Source of the DNA: Psychrobacter sp. I-STPA6b
GTDB taxonomy: Bacteria; Pseudomonadota; Gammaproteobacteria; Pseudomonadales; Moraxellaceae
DNA length: 64,000 bases
Reading direction: 5' to 3'
Assembly: GCF_020662265.1 (NCBI RefSeq)
Contig: NZ_VEWM01000080.1
Location: forward strand, 124,001 to 188,000
The notes under the pieces were generated by a model, which was given only the letters and a program-made list of their open reading frames with translations, had not been told where the DNA came from and did not search any database. This document shows, in pieces, positions 38,337 through 47,520 of this stretch; within the stretch, counting starts at the first letter, position 1; every line of letters starts with the position of its first letter. Both the position numbers and the translations under genes were made by a program.

Positions 38337-38401
38337 GTTTATAAAGGATAGATTTTTAAAAGTTAGAAAAATAAACAAATTGCTCAAAAAAAGAATTCTC
38401 T

Positions 38402-38995
38402 ATGCAAACCCTCACTGCCTTAGTTTTTGATGACTTTGAAACCCTCGATTTATATGGGGTCATTGAAATGTTCGGTAGATTGCCTGAGCATTATCGTATC
38501 CAATTTGCCTCACTCTCAGGTGGTATCATTCATAACCAACATAATGTTACCTTAACCACCACAGCCATTGATAACCTAGAATATGCAACCGATATTTTAT
38601 TGGTCATTGGTGGTCAAAGCACACGACAACTGGTAAATGATAAACAGTTTTTACAAGCCCTAACCTATCTTGCTAAAAATGCTGATTGGATACTGAGTGT
38701 CTGTACTGGCAGTGCGTTGTTGGCAAAAGCAGGGCTATTAGATGGCAAACAAGCCACCTCAAATAAACGCGCTTGGCAATGGGTCATCAGTCAATCATCA
38801 CAAGTAAACTGGGTTGCTCAAGCTCGCTGGGTAGTTGATGGCAAATTTTATACCTCATCAGGGGTCAGTGCTGGTATGGATATGGCATTGGGATTTATTG
38901 CTGATAGACACGGCTTAGATATCGCCCGCCAAGTTGCTTATGACATTGAATATCGCTGGAATGAAGACAGCCTACAAGATGAGTTTTACCAGTGA
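38402..38995 (+). CDS. DJ-1/PfpI family protein, isonitrile hydratase-like
   Basis: 197 aa flavodoxin-like fold with a nucleophile elbow at SVCTGSALLAKAGLLDG (Cys101) and an upstream acidic residue in FDDFETLDLYG. This variant resembles isonitrile hydratase (InhA) and AraC-associated DJ-1 domains rather than YajL or Hsp31. Closing VSAGMDMALGFI is family-typical. The substrate is unknown. It starts 65 bp after nth and may share its transcript. Confidence 0.85.
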   Translation: MQTLTALVFDDFETLDLYGVIEMFGRLPEHYRIQFASLSGGIIHNQHNVTLTTTAIDNLEYATDILLVIGGQSTRQLVNDKQFLQALTYLAKNADWILSVCTGSALLAKAGLLDGKQATSNKRAWQWVISQSSQVNWVAQARWVVDGKFYTSSGVSAGMDMALGFIADRHGLDIARQVAYDIEYRWNEDSLQDEFYQ

Positions 38996-39072
38996 GATAA
39001 AATGATACATCTCCAAAGTCATTGCAACGAACTCAGATATTAAAATGAAATAAAGACTTTCAAAGTTCAAGC

Positions 39073-39519
39073 CTACATCATATTTCTACTACCACCCTGA
39101 TATACAATATCCCCTTGATACGCAATGATGGGTGGACTAATTTGCATTTTAGCTTTCATTGCTCCTGTCATAATCATCTCAATAATAGCTTTTTGCTCTA
39201 TTTTTGTCAGCCCTCCTGCTAACTCCTCTAATACATCTACAAATATATAATTAACAAAGCGATTTCTTTTATTAAACTTCCTAAATAAATCGGTCATCAC
39301 TTTCACACTTAATTCAAAATCAGCAATTATAAGACGAGGATTACTAAAATCTGCCAAAGTATCATGTGTTTGTTGGATACCTTCTTTTTTGTATAAAGTC
39401 GCCGTTATTTTATTAAAAGATAACTGTATATGATAAACATCAGGTTTCACCAGCCTCAGTAACCACGAAGGCGTATCTGTCATTGCTTCCAACCTTGCAT
39501 CATAATCCTTTTTTTGCAT
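39073..39519 (-). CDS. Hypothetical protein
   Basis: 148 aa, soluble, no signal. I do not recognise it with confidence. PRLIIADFELSVKVMTDLF in the middle loosely recalls the VIADF segment of MreB/actin-like proteins, and the ITKIEQKAIIEMIM-type helix follows; this may be chance. The frame opens at 39555; the ATG at 39519, with GAG seven bases upstream, is preferred. It faces metK divergently. Confidence 0.55.
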   Translation of the reverse strand: MQKKDYDARLEAMTDTPSWLLRLVKPDVYHIQLSFNKITATLYKKEGIQQTHDTLADFSNPRLIIADFELSVKVMTDLFRKFNKRNRFVNYIFVDVLEELAGGLTKIEQKAIIEMIMTGAMKAKMQISPPIIAYQGDIVYQGGSRNMM

Positions 39520-39752
39520 AACAAAACTCTTTAAATATATATTTGTCATCATCATAGCAAGCTTTAACAGTAAATAGCATGTGTGTTGAGATAACTTATC
39601 ATTAGCTTGAATCGCTTTCAGTGGAATTTATGCTCTATTCAGAGTAAAATAGGGCAATTTTTCTTATAAAATATAACGATGGTTTGCGACCCTTTTACAT
39701 TAAGCTTGCATTAAAACAACCATCAAAATCAACCAATTAAGCGACTTACCTT

Positions 39753-40934
39753 ATGCGTGATTACCAACTGTTTACCTCTGAATCTGTTAGTGAAGGTCAT
39801 CCTGATAAAATGGCTGACCAAATATCCGATGCCCTACTTGATGCCATTTTGCGTGAAGATTTACACGCTCGTGTTGCCTGCGAAACCTTGGTAAAAACAG
39901 GGGCAGTTGTACTGGCAGGTGAGATTTCGACGACAGCTAATGTTGATATTGAGCGTATCGTACGTGACACTGTTAAAGGTATTGGTTATCAGCATTCAGA
40001 CTTAGGCTTTGATGGTGAAACCTGTGCAGTGATTAACATGATTGGTAAACAATCACCAGAGATTGCACAAGGGGTGGACCGTAGTAATCCTGAAGACCAA
40101 GGGGCTGGCGACCAAGGTTTAATGTTTGGTTATGCCAGTAACGAAACCGAAGTACTCATGCCAGCACCGATTGAGTTTGCACATCGCTTGATGGAGCGTC
40201 AATCTGAGCTTCGTCGCTCAGGACAACTACCTTGGTTACGCCCTGATGCTAAAGCTCAAGTGACCCTAAAATATGATGGTGATAAACCTGCCAGTATTGA
40301 TGCGGTGGTGTTATCTACCCAACATGACCCCAGTATTTCACAAAAAGACTTGCAAGAAGCAGTGATGGAAGAAATCATTAAGCAAGTTATTCCTACACAT
40401 CTATTACATACTGATACCCGTTATCATATTAATCCAACAGGTAAATTTGTCATCGGTGGTCCTGTTGGTGATGCAGGCTTAACAGGTCGCAAAATCATCG
40501 TTGATACTTACGGCGGTATGGCTCGTCATGGTGGCGGTGCATTTAGTGGCAAAGACCCTTCAAAAGTTGACCGCAGTGCTGCCTATGCAGGACGTTATGT
40601 TGCCAAAAATATTGTGGCTGCAGGACTTGCTGACCGTTGTGAAGTACAAGTAAGCTATGCCATTGGTGTTGCTGAACCCACCTCCATTTCAGTCAATACC
40701 TTTGGCACAGGCAAAATCAGCACAGATGCCATCATTGAGTTAATCCGTCAGCATTTTGACCTGCGTCCTTACGGTATCACTCGTATGCTCAACTTATTAC
40801 AGCCTATGTATCAACAAACAGCCACTTATGGGCATTTTGGTCGTCAAGGCAGCGATACTGCCTTCACTTGGGAAAAAACCGATAGAGCTGAACTGTTAAG
40901 AGCTGATGCAGGTATTAATTCACTTCCTGATTGA
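39753..40934 (+). CDS. metK: S-adenosylmethionine synthetase
   Basis: 393 aa. Makes SAM from methionine and ATP. Signatures [12 protein letters not shown] and [19 protein letters not shown] (both PROSITE-type), the opening [20 protein letters not shown], and the closing region [11 protein letters not shown] are all present. No SAM riboswitch-like fold was apparent upstream. Weak ribosome site before the ATG. Ends in a clear terminator. Confidence 0.98.
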   Translation: MRDYQLFTSESVSEGHPDKMADQISDALLDAILREDLHARVACETLVKTGAVVLAGEISTTANVDIERIVRDTVKGIGYQHSDLGFDGETCAVINMIGKQSPEIAQGVDRSNPEDQGAGDQGLMFGYASNETEVLMPAPIEFAHRLMERQSELRRSGQLPWLRPDAKAQVTLKYDGDKPASIDAVVLSTQHDPSISQKDLQEAVMEEIIKQVIPTHLLHTDTRYHINPTGKFVIGGPVGDAGLTGRKIIVDTYGGMARHGGGAFSGKDPSKVDRSAAYAGRYVAKNIVAAGLADRCEVQVSYAIGVAEPTSISVNTFGTGKISTDAIIELIRQHFDLRPYGITRMLNLLQPMYQQTATYGHFGRQGSDTAFTWEKTDRAELLRADAGINSLPD

Positions 40935-40962
40935 TACTTTATTAACCTTAATGATGAATAAT

Positions 40963-40998
40963 AAAAACTGGATATGATAAAATCTATCCAGTTTTTTT
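40963..40998 (+). terminator. Rho-independent terminator of metK
   Basis: A 12-bp stem (40963-40974 with 40985-40996), ten-base loop and seven T, about 30 bases after the stop. Confidence 0.92.
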
Positions 40999-41044
40999 GT
41001 GTCTAAATTTACCCCATTTAATCACTTAGTAGAAGGATAAAGCC

Positions 41045-41398
41045 ATGAGTGAACAAAACCCAAATAGCCAAAACCTTAAAAAAGAAGAACATCAAACTGC
41101 CGTTGAGATTACCCCAGAAATGCAGGCATTTTATCAACGTGCTGATGCCATCATTGAGCTGGCAAATAGTCAACTAAGTCCTGACTCTCATTCTGGTCAA
41201 GTCGGTGCATCACTACTTTATGCCGCCGCCCGTTATAGTGCTTCGGTGGCTTCTATTGGCTTTGTAAAAGGTGATGACCTGCGCAAAGAAAAAGAAGAAA
41301 TCATTGATTTTTATGCCAAACAGTATCGACAAATGCTGAGCGATAACTTAGAGGATTATGCCCAAAACTTTGATAAATACGTGCAATTAAACAAGTAG
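41045..41398 (+). CDS. DUF3144-like protein
   Basis: 117 aa, helical and acidic. FYQRADAIIELANSQ and GQVGASLLYAAARYSA match the conserved core of DUF3144 as I recall it. No catalytic motif. AAGGATAAAGCC gives a good ribosome site. Same direction as its downstream neighbours but with intervals over 50 bp. Confidence 0.65.
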   Translation: MSEQNPNSQNLKKEEHQTAVEITPEMQAFYQRADAIIELANSQLSPDSHSGQVGASLLYAAARYSASVASIGFVKGDDLRKEKEEIIDFYAKQYRQMLSDNLEDYAQNFDKYVQLNK

Positions 41399-41454
41399 GC
41401 AGATAAACACAATAGATTACTGACCTTACTAAACTTCATAACAAGGAAGTTATT

Positions 41455-42339
41455 ATGAGCAACCAAGAAAATCTAGCCAAATTACCTGCCCCTATGCAAG
41501 CCTTGCTTGAGCAAAGTAAAGTAAATATAGTTTCTATGAGCTTGCAAAAAGTGGATAAAGAGTTGCCCCTAACCGCCAGTAAAGTTGGGGGATTTGGCTA
41601 CCTACCAGAAAATGAATCTTATCCAAGCAAAGCTAATGGCACACCACTGGCTTTATTGGCACAGATTAATTTTGCTGAAATAGCTGATGCGGTGGATTTA
41701 TCACAACTGCCACAACCTTTGCCTGAATCAGGAATTTTACAGATTTATATTGATGGTGAAGATGACTTATATGGCGCAGATTTCGACAACCCTTTTCCCA
41801 GTGAAGCCTATCAAGTACGCTTTTGGCAAGATATAACACTGCCAATTGACCAAACAGCTTTGGAGCAAGCAAAAGCTGAGCTTGGGAAATTAGCCAGTGA
41901 GAATGACGACTATTATTTGCCATTTAACCATACCGATGAGCTTGCCATTACATTTAAAAAAGAAGGTCAACCTTGTACAATCAATTGTCATGAGTTTGGA
42001 AAATATGCAAAAAATATTGATGTATTAAAAGACAAAGGTATATGGCAATATTTTGAAGAAAGCCAGATAGAAAATCCAGATGATGTTTATCAAACCTATA
42101 CTGATTTTACCCATATAGGAAATGGACATCAATTACTAGGATATCCTGATTTTGCCCAAGAAGATCCTCGTGAAGATACTGAAGGATTACAACAGCATAT
42201 ATTATTCTTACAAATTGACAGTGATTTTAAAGCTGATATCTGCTGGGGAGATGCTGGCGTTGCCAATTTCTTTATTACCCCTGATGAGTTAAAGAACAAA
42301 GACTTTAGTCGCTTGGTTTATAATTGGGATTGCTGTTAA
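41455..42339 (+). CDS. DUF1963 (YwqG-like) protein
   Basis: 294 aa. Recognised by KVGGFGYLPENESYP, PLALLAQINFAEI and the C-terminal FLQIDSD...DICWGDAGVANFF and YNWDCC block, the usual DUF1963 pattern. Cytoplasmic; function unknown, though some members sit in immunity or stress contexts. AAGGAAG precedes the ATG. Confidence 0.82.
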   Translation: MSNQENLAKLPAPMQALLEQSKVNIVSMSLQKVDKELPLTASKVGGFGYLPENESYPSKANGTPLALLAQINFAEIADAVDLSQLPQPLPESGILQIYIDGEDDLYGADFDNPFPSEAYQVRFWQDITLPIDQTALEQAKAELGKLASENDDYYLPFNHTDELAITFKKEGQPCTINCHEFGKYAKNIDVLKDKGIWQYFEESQIENPDDVYQTYTDFTHIGNGHQLLGYPDFAQEDPREDTEGLQQHILFLQIDSDFKADICWGDAGVANFFITPDELKNKDFSRLVYNWDCC

Positions 42340-42398
42340 AAACCTATTTGTAAATTTAACTGCTAACTTTTTTATATATCCAGTTAAAAGGAAAACTG

Positions 42399-43073
42399 AT
42401 GTCTCGCACCTTTGCCATTGGTGATATTCATGGTTGCCTAACCCTACTAGAATCACTATTAGCCCATATTCAGCCTACTCAAGAGGATACCTTGATATTT
42501 TTGGGGGATATGGTAGATAGAGGTGAAGATAGCAAGGGTGTTTTAGACTGTGTGATGAGTCTTGAAAAACAGTGCCATGTCATTGTCATTAAAGGCAACC
42601 ATGAAGAGATGATGCTGGGCAGTATGAGTGATAAAGAAACAGCAAAGTTTTGGCTACGTTATGGTGGCTTAGAGGCAATGCAGTCATTTGGATTAGAGCC
42701 AAGCCTTGAACAGATAACCAATATCCCTTTTAAATATAAATTCTGGCTTGAGTCACTGCGCAATTATTATGAAACGGCAGATTTTATCTTTTGCCATGCC
42801 ACCCCCAAAGCTGATATCAGTATAGAAAAACAAGGCGATGAAGGCTGGCGTTGGCGAAAACTTAGAAAAGCTGATAGCAGGCACATTTCAGGAAAAACCA
42901 TCATTTGTGGTCATAGTGAGCAGCGAGATGGTCAGGTCAAGCAACAAGAAGGAATTATCTGTATTGATACCTTTGCCTATGGCTGTAGGGTATTAACTGC
43001 ATTGCAAGTTGAAACCCAAACAGCGTGGCAAGTTAAGTCAGATGGCAGTTGTGAAAAGGTTTTACTCATATAA
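42399..43073 (+). CDS. Calcineurin-like serine/threonine phosphatase (PphA/ApaH-like)
   Basis: 224 aa. Metallophosphoesterase motifs in order: GDIHGC (8-13), GDMVDRG (36-42), KGNHEEM (66-72), a later FCHATPKA and GHSEQRDG. These are the metal ligands of the PPP family. Size fits small bacterial protein phosphatases such as PphA more than ApaH (about 280 aa). The substrate is unknown. Ribosome site AAAGGAAAA is strong; terminator begins within the stop codon region. Confidence 0.85.
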   Translation: MSRTFAIGDIHGCLTLLESLLAHIQPTQEDTLIFLGDMVDRGEDSKGVLDCVMSLEKQCHVIVIKGNHEEMMLGSMSDKETAKFWLRYGGLEAMQSFGLEPSLEQITNIPFKYKFWLESLRNYYETADFIFCHATPKADISIEKQGDEGWRWRKLRKADSRHISGKTIICGHSEQRDGQVKQQEGIICIDTFAYGCRVLTALQVETQTAWQVKSDGSCEKVLLI

Positions 43074-43109
43074 AAAATCCCCCAGTATATTGATACTAGG
43101 GGATTTTTT
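43072..43109. terminator. Bidirectional terminator between phosphatase and BCCT genes
   Basis: AAAAAATCCCC (43072-43082) pairs with GGGGATTTTTT (43099-43109), with a further AGTAT/ATACT inner stem. A and T tails on both strands; genes converge here. Confidence 0.92.
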
Positions 43110-43142
43110 ATGTGTATTTATAGACTGTTGATGACTCCCAAA

Positions 43143-44771
43143 TTAATCACCTTCGACAATCTTTGGCGGTCCTTTTAATAAATGCTCATCAACAAACTCA
43201 TCTGCTGAATTATGCTCTGCGGACTCATCGGTAATATAACGCTGTTTATTGCGATACAACACCAGACGGTCTCGACCTAATGCTCGTAACAATGCATACA
43301 TCATCACCAGCACTACGATAGCAAATGGGAAACCTGCAACAATGGCTGCAGCTTGCAATGCTCCCAAACCACCAGCCGCTAATAAGATAGCAGCAATCAC
43401 ACCTTCTGTGGATGCCCAGAATAAGCGCTGAATCTTAGGTGGATTGGTATCACCACCTGCCGTTAGCATGTCGATGACAAAGCTGGCAGAGTCAGATGAA
43501 GTCACAAACCAAAGCATAATCATCACAACAATTAATAAAGTAATCGGCTTAGTCAATGGATAGTATTCGACCAACTTAAAGATGGCACTACCATAATCAT
43601 TCTGTACCGCTTCAACCAAGCCATAGTTACCTAAAAGCTCCATATGCACAGCGACACCACCAAATACGGTAAACCAGAAGAATAAAATGGTCATTGGTAT
43701 CAATAGTACACCCAATGTAAACTCACGAATGGTACGACCACGGCTAATACGTGCAATAAATACACCCACAAATGGTGACCAACTTACCCACCATGCCCAA
43801 TAGAAAATTGTCCATGATGACTGCCAATCTGTCCCACTATAAGCCTCATTCCAAAATCCGAGTGGCACAATACTTGTCATATAATTGCCGATATTTTCGA
43901 CAAAACTATCAATGATATATTGTGTTGGTCCTAATACGACCATAAAGCCTAATAAGATAACTGTTAGAAAAATATTGATATCACTTAAACGCTTAATACC
44001 TTTATCGAGTCCCATCATCACTGACAGTATCGCCATAAAAGTAATAAATGCAATTAAGCCAATCTGAACCCCTAGTGTATTAGGAAGACCAAACAGACTC
44101 TCAAAACCAGAGTTAATCTGCATCACACCTAACCCTAAGGAAGTGACCACACCAAACATCGTACCAAATACTGCTAAAACATCGACAGTATGCCCCCAGT
44201 TGCCATAGATTTTTTTACCAATCAAAGGATATAAGGTCGAACGGATAGACAATGGTAAACCACGACGATAATGAAAATATGCCAGTGCTAATGCAACGAT
44301 GGTATAAATCGCCCACGCATGTAACCCCCAATGTAAAAAAGAGATATTCATCGCTTGCTTAGCCGCTTCTGCGGTTTCAGCCTCACCAATAGGTGGTGCC
44401 ATAAAGTGATACAGAGGCTCTGCTGTTCCCCAGTATAATAGTCCAATACCAATACCAGCAGAAAACAGCATGCCAATCCATGAAGCTAAACTGTATTGAG
44501 GTGTCTCTGTTTGGTGACCTAAACGGATATCACCATAATGGCTCAAAGCCAGATAGACACACATCAATATAGCCAAATTCACTAAAATAATAAAAAACCA
44601 GCCAAACTTATCTGTAATAAATCCTTGGGCTGTCGTAAATAACGTGCCAGCTAACTCAGAGAACAATGCTCCAAAAATAATAAAGCCAACAATCAATATT
44701 GTAGATACAATAAACACAGGTTTACTCACCCGTGGAAAAGGCCCTAAACGACCAACTTTTACTTCATCCAT
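43143..44771 (-). CDS. BCCT-family betaine/carnitine/choline transporter
   Basis: 542 aa, about 12 membrane helices. The substrate/Na-site helix reads AGIGIGLLYWGTAEPLYHF, and the family signature FYWAWWVSWSPFVGVFIARI with SRGRTIREF is intact. The short C-terminal tail lacks the long osmosensing domain of some BetT proteins. Probably imports betaine or choline for osmoprotection; the exact substrate cannot be read. No bet gene is adjacent. Ribosome site GAGG before ATG. Its 5' side is a 537-bp gap. Confidence 0.92.
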   Translation of the reverse strand: MDEVKVGRLGPFPRVSKPVFIVSTILIVGFIIFGALFSELAGTLFTTAQGFITDKFGWFFIILVNLAILMCVYLALSHYGDIRLGHQTETPQYSLASWIGMLFSAGIGIGLLYWGTAEPLYHFMAPPIGEAETAEAAKQAMNISFLHWGLHAWAIYTIVALALAYFHYRRGLPLSIRSTLYPLIGKKIYGNWGHTVDVLAVFGTMFGVVTSLGLGVMQINSGFESLFGLPNTLGVQIGLIAFITFMAILSVMMGLDKGIKRLSDINIFLTVILLGFMVVLGPTQYIIDSFVENIGNYMTSIVPLGFWNEAYSGTDWQSSWTIFYWAWWVSWSPFVGVFIARISRGRTIREFTLGVLLIPMTILFFWFTVFGGVAVHMELLGNYGLVEAVQNDYGSAIFKLVEYYPLTKPITLLIVVMIMLWFVTSSDSASFVIDMLTAGGDTNPPKIQRLFWASTEGVIAAILLAAGGLGALQAAAIVAGFPFAIVVLVMMYALLRALGRDRLVLYRNKQRYITDESAEHNSADEFVDEHLLKGPPKIVEGD

Positions 44772-45308
44772 TTCTTTACCTCTATGTTACGGAATCGTTA
44801 CCATAGCAAGTTAGTCACAAGTTAGCAAATGTCATCCACAGTAAATATTAGCCAAACTTAATAGTATTCAAAATACCTTCTACTATTAACGCCTGAAAAA
44901 ACTAGAAATTCACTGAATAATCAAAAAGTTATATATCATCTATTAAGAGCCATAGCGAATTTTTATGATAAAAAAATGATCATGACTGATAAAGCTAAAA
45001 ATTAGAACTCTTAATAAATTTATGAACACTTAGAAACATGGTATTATCGGTTGTTTTTGAACGATAAAACTAATATAGATAGTGGATATAGATATTTTTT
45101 ATCAACCTGAGTTGATAAAAAGAAAAGCTACTAATGATAAAAATTAGTAGCTAAATAAATGTTACAAGATAATGAAATGATTCATTCATAAAATTATCTA
45201 AATAATTTTATGAAAATCTTAGATGAGTTTCGATAATTACAAACAAAGAAAAATTACAAACCACCTCATAAAAAACATACTAGAAACAATATAGCAACAT
45301 ATAAACAA
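44772..45308. other. 537-bp gene-free interval
   Basis: Very AT-rich. It contains the two hairpins noted at 45096-45152 and presumably the BCCT promoter near its left end. No ORF or tRNA seen. Confidence 0.5.
45096..45152 (-). terminator. Double hairpin downstream of murU
   Basis: Stem 1: 45126-45135 with 45143-45152 (10 bp perfect), followed on the minus strand by TTTTCTTTTT, a normal terminator though 157 bases beyond murU. Stem 2: 45096-45106 with 45111-45121 (11 bp perfect, CTGA loop) lies directly after it. Confidence 0.7.
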
Positions 45309-46037
45309 CTAACAATGCCCCAAATGCTCCTTAGCACCATATTGTTCAATATAGTGATTCACTTGCTCTAACCTTTGCAGTGTTCCTACATCTATCCACT
45401 GATCATGGATAAGCTCAGCAGAAACTTGAAACGTTAACATCGCTTTTTTAAGCAACGGTGCCAAAGGCATTGCCTGTCCCATCACTTGACCTTGCAACAG
45501 TTTTGGCGTCATAACACTGATGCCAGAAAAGGTATACTTCTCACCATCACCAATGAGAGTCTCACTTGCCAAGCCATTTTGAATCGCAAAGTCTCCTTGT
45601 GGGTTATGGGCAGGATTCTGAATCATCAATAAATGTGCCATCTGATCAGCACGCAACTCATAATCAACCAATTGATGAAAATCATATGTCGTCCATACAT
45701 CACCATTGACCAAGATAAATGGCGCATCCTGTAGCTTGCCAGCTTGTAAGGCATGAAAGATACCACCTGCTGTCTCTAAAGGCTCCCCCTCTTCAACTGA
45801 CCAATGTAGGCGCACACCATATGCTGAACCATCACCCAACGCTTGCATCAGCTTATCTGCCAACCACGACACATTAATAGTGATATCAGTAATACCTGCT
45901 GCTTGTAATGCCTTAATATGCCAAACAATTAAAGGCTGACCACCAACTGTAACCAAAGGTTTTGGCGTTGTTTCTGTCAATGGTAACAGCCGTGTCCCCT
46001 TGCCAGCTGCCAAAATCATGGCTTGAGAAATAGACAT
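45309..46037 (-). CDS. murU: N-acetylmuramate alpha-1-phosphate uridylyltransferase MurU
   Basis: 242 aa nucleotidyltransferase. The sugar-nucleotide signature MILAAGKGTRLLPLTETTPK (7-26) is followed by PLVTVGGQPLIVWHI and the metal-site FILVNGDVWT. In the peptidoglycan recycling path of pseudomonads it converts MurNAc-1-P to UDP-MurNAc, bypassing de novo synthesis and giving intrinsic fosfomycin tolerance. AAGGAACTATT precedes the ATG. Lies 65 bp after amgK, its pathway partner, which decides between MurU and other nucleotidyltransferases. Confidence 0.92.
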   Translation of the reverse strand: MSISQAMILAAGKGTRLLPLTETTPKPLVTVGGQPLIVWHIKALQAAGITDITINVSWLADKLMQALGDGSAYGVRLHWSVEEGEPLETAGGIFHALQAGKLQDAPFILVNGDVWTTYDFHQLVDYELRADQMAHLLMIQNPAHNPQGDFAIQNGLASETLIGDGEKYTFSGISVMTPKLLQGQVMGQAMPLAPLLKKAMLTFQVSAELIHDQWIDVGTLQRLEQVNHYIEQYGAKEHLGHC

Positions 46038-46102
46038 AATAGTTCCTTCATTAATAATTTAATAATATTTACTTAGGCTAAATACAACACCTCAAAGATA
46101 TG

Positions 46103-47266
46103 CTATAAAGTAAAACTTTGCTCATATATTGGAACAACGTCATTTTCTAACCACTGAGTAAATAATGTTAGTGCCTCACTTGCCTGAGTCTCTTCTTGCA
46201 ACCAATTTAGTTCAAAACGTAAATCTTTCATTACTTTTGGAATATCTGCAAGATAACGCAACTTACCATCGCGTTGTGCCAAACGTACAAAAATCCCCAA
46301 AACTTTTAAGTGACGTTGCACACCCATCATATTGACATCTTGATAAAAGGTCTGCACATCATCAGCTGCTTGCAAACCAGCTTGTTTTTGCATCTTCCAA
46401 AAGTCTTCTATCCATTTTGAAATAGTCGACTCATCCCAATTCACATAAGCGTCTCTAACTAAAGAGACCAAATCATAGCTATAAGCACCAATAACCGCAT
46501 CTTGAAAGTCAATCACACCCAGTTCTTCAGGGTTTTCTCTATCTAACATCAAATTACGACTATGATAATCACGATGCACCACCACTTGTGGTTGATTACG
46601 AATATTCTCTACCAACCATTGGGTCATCTGTCGCCATGCTTGCTGTATATGCTCGGGCATACTGATATTTAAATAAGGCAAAAACCAATCTGTAAATAAT
46701 GCCATTTCCTCACAAAGTTTTTTATCATCATAATAGGGCAATTGTGCTTGCTCTTGTGCCACCTGAACAGACAACTCCTGCAAATCAATTAAAGTTTGCA
46801 TTGCCCATTGATAGTACTCGTCAATGCTTTTATTTAACTGCTCGTTGACAGATACAGACACCTGTGGAAACTGACGCAATAAATGTGCAAACTCTGTTGT
46901 ACCAAAATCTTGCAACACCAAAAATCCTTGCGATAAGTCTTTTGCAATAATGGTTGGCACATTAATCACTGAAGCAAAAACTTCATCTACTAATACAAAC
47001 TCTGTAATGGATTCTTTTTCAGGTGGTGCATCCATAATAATATAGCGCACCTCTTCTACCACTTCTCCATCTATTGACTCAGTGGTTGGCGTCAGATATA
47101 AGCGATGATAACGACGGAAACTGGCATCTCCAGGTAATGACTCTAGACGAAATGGCTGGTCTACAAAGACTGATTGTAGCCAATCTGTTAGCTGTTGCAC
47201 ACGCTGAGTATGTAAATCAGCTTCTACAGAAAAATTACTAGAGGCTGATGAAGTATTTTGTGACAT
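46103..47266 (-). CDS. amgK: Anomeric MurNAc/GlcNAc kinase AmgK
   Basis: 387 aa aminoglycoside phosphotransferase-like kinase. The catalytic loop VVHRDYHSRNLMLD and metal loop GVIDFQDAVIGAYSYDLVSL are intact. It phosphorylates the anomeric OH of MurNAc, feeding MurU. Divergent from lptD, the same order known in Pseudomonas. AAAGGTATC precedes the ATG. About 40 residues longer than the Pseudomonas enzyme, mainly in the N-terminal lead (SASSNFSVEAD). Confidence 0.92.
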   Translation of the reverse strand: MSQNTSSASSNFSVEADLHTQRVQQLTDWLQSVFVDQPFRLESLPGDASFRRYHRLYLTPTTESIDGEVVEEVRYIIMDAPPEKESITEFVLVDEVFASVINVPTIIAKDLSQGFLVLQDFGTTEFAHLLRQFPQVSVSVNEQLNKSIDEYYQWAMQTLIDLQELSVQVAQEQAQLPYYDDKKLCEEMALFTDWFLPYLNISMPEHIQQAWRQMTQWLVENIRNQPQVVVHRDYHSRNLMLDRENPEELGVIDFQDAVIGAYSYDLVSLVRDAYVNWDESTISKWIEDFWKMQKQAGLQAADDVQTFYQDVNMMGVQRHLKVLGIFVRLAQRDGKLRYLADIPKVMKDLRFELNWLQEETQASEALTLFTQWLENDVVPIYEQSFTL

Positions 47267-47520
47267 AAGATACCTTTATAATAATTGATACAGATACTGA
47301 ATAAATGGTGAAGATGCTAATGCGTTTAATCTGATAAGCCAATCTGGTGACAAATACAGATAAAGTTTACACACTTAGGGTAACTTTAACCCCAAACAAA
47401 ACTTGCAATTCTTTGACGATATTTTCAGTAATTTTGTAGTAGAATGCTGTCATAGTGTAGCTGATTTAGCATTTTTTGACTATGATATAGTCCTCTCGTT
47501 ATCTATCCAATGAGGTACTT

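Noticed and set aside
39556..39752. SAM riboswitch before metK
   Set aside because: No multi-helix aptamer pattern or linked terminator could be found by eye in this 197-bp gap.
43143..44771. Naming the BCCT transporter betT or betP
   Set aside because: Substrate cannot be told from the visible motifs and no bet, cai or ectoine gene is adjacent.
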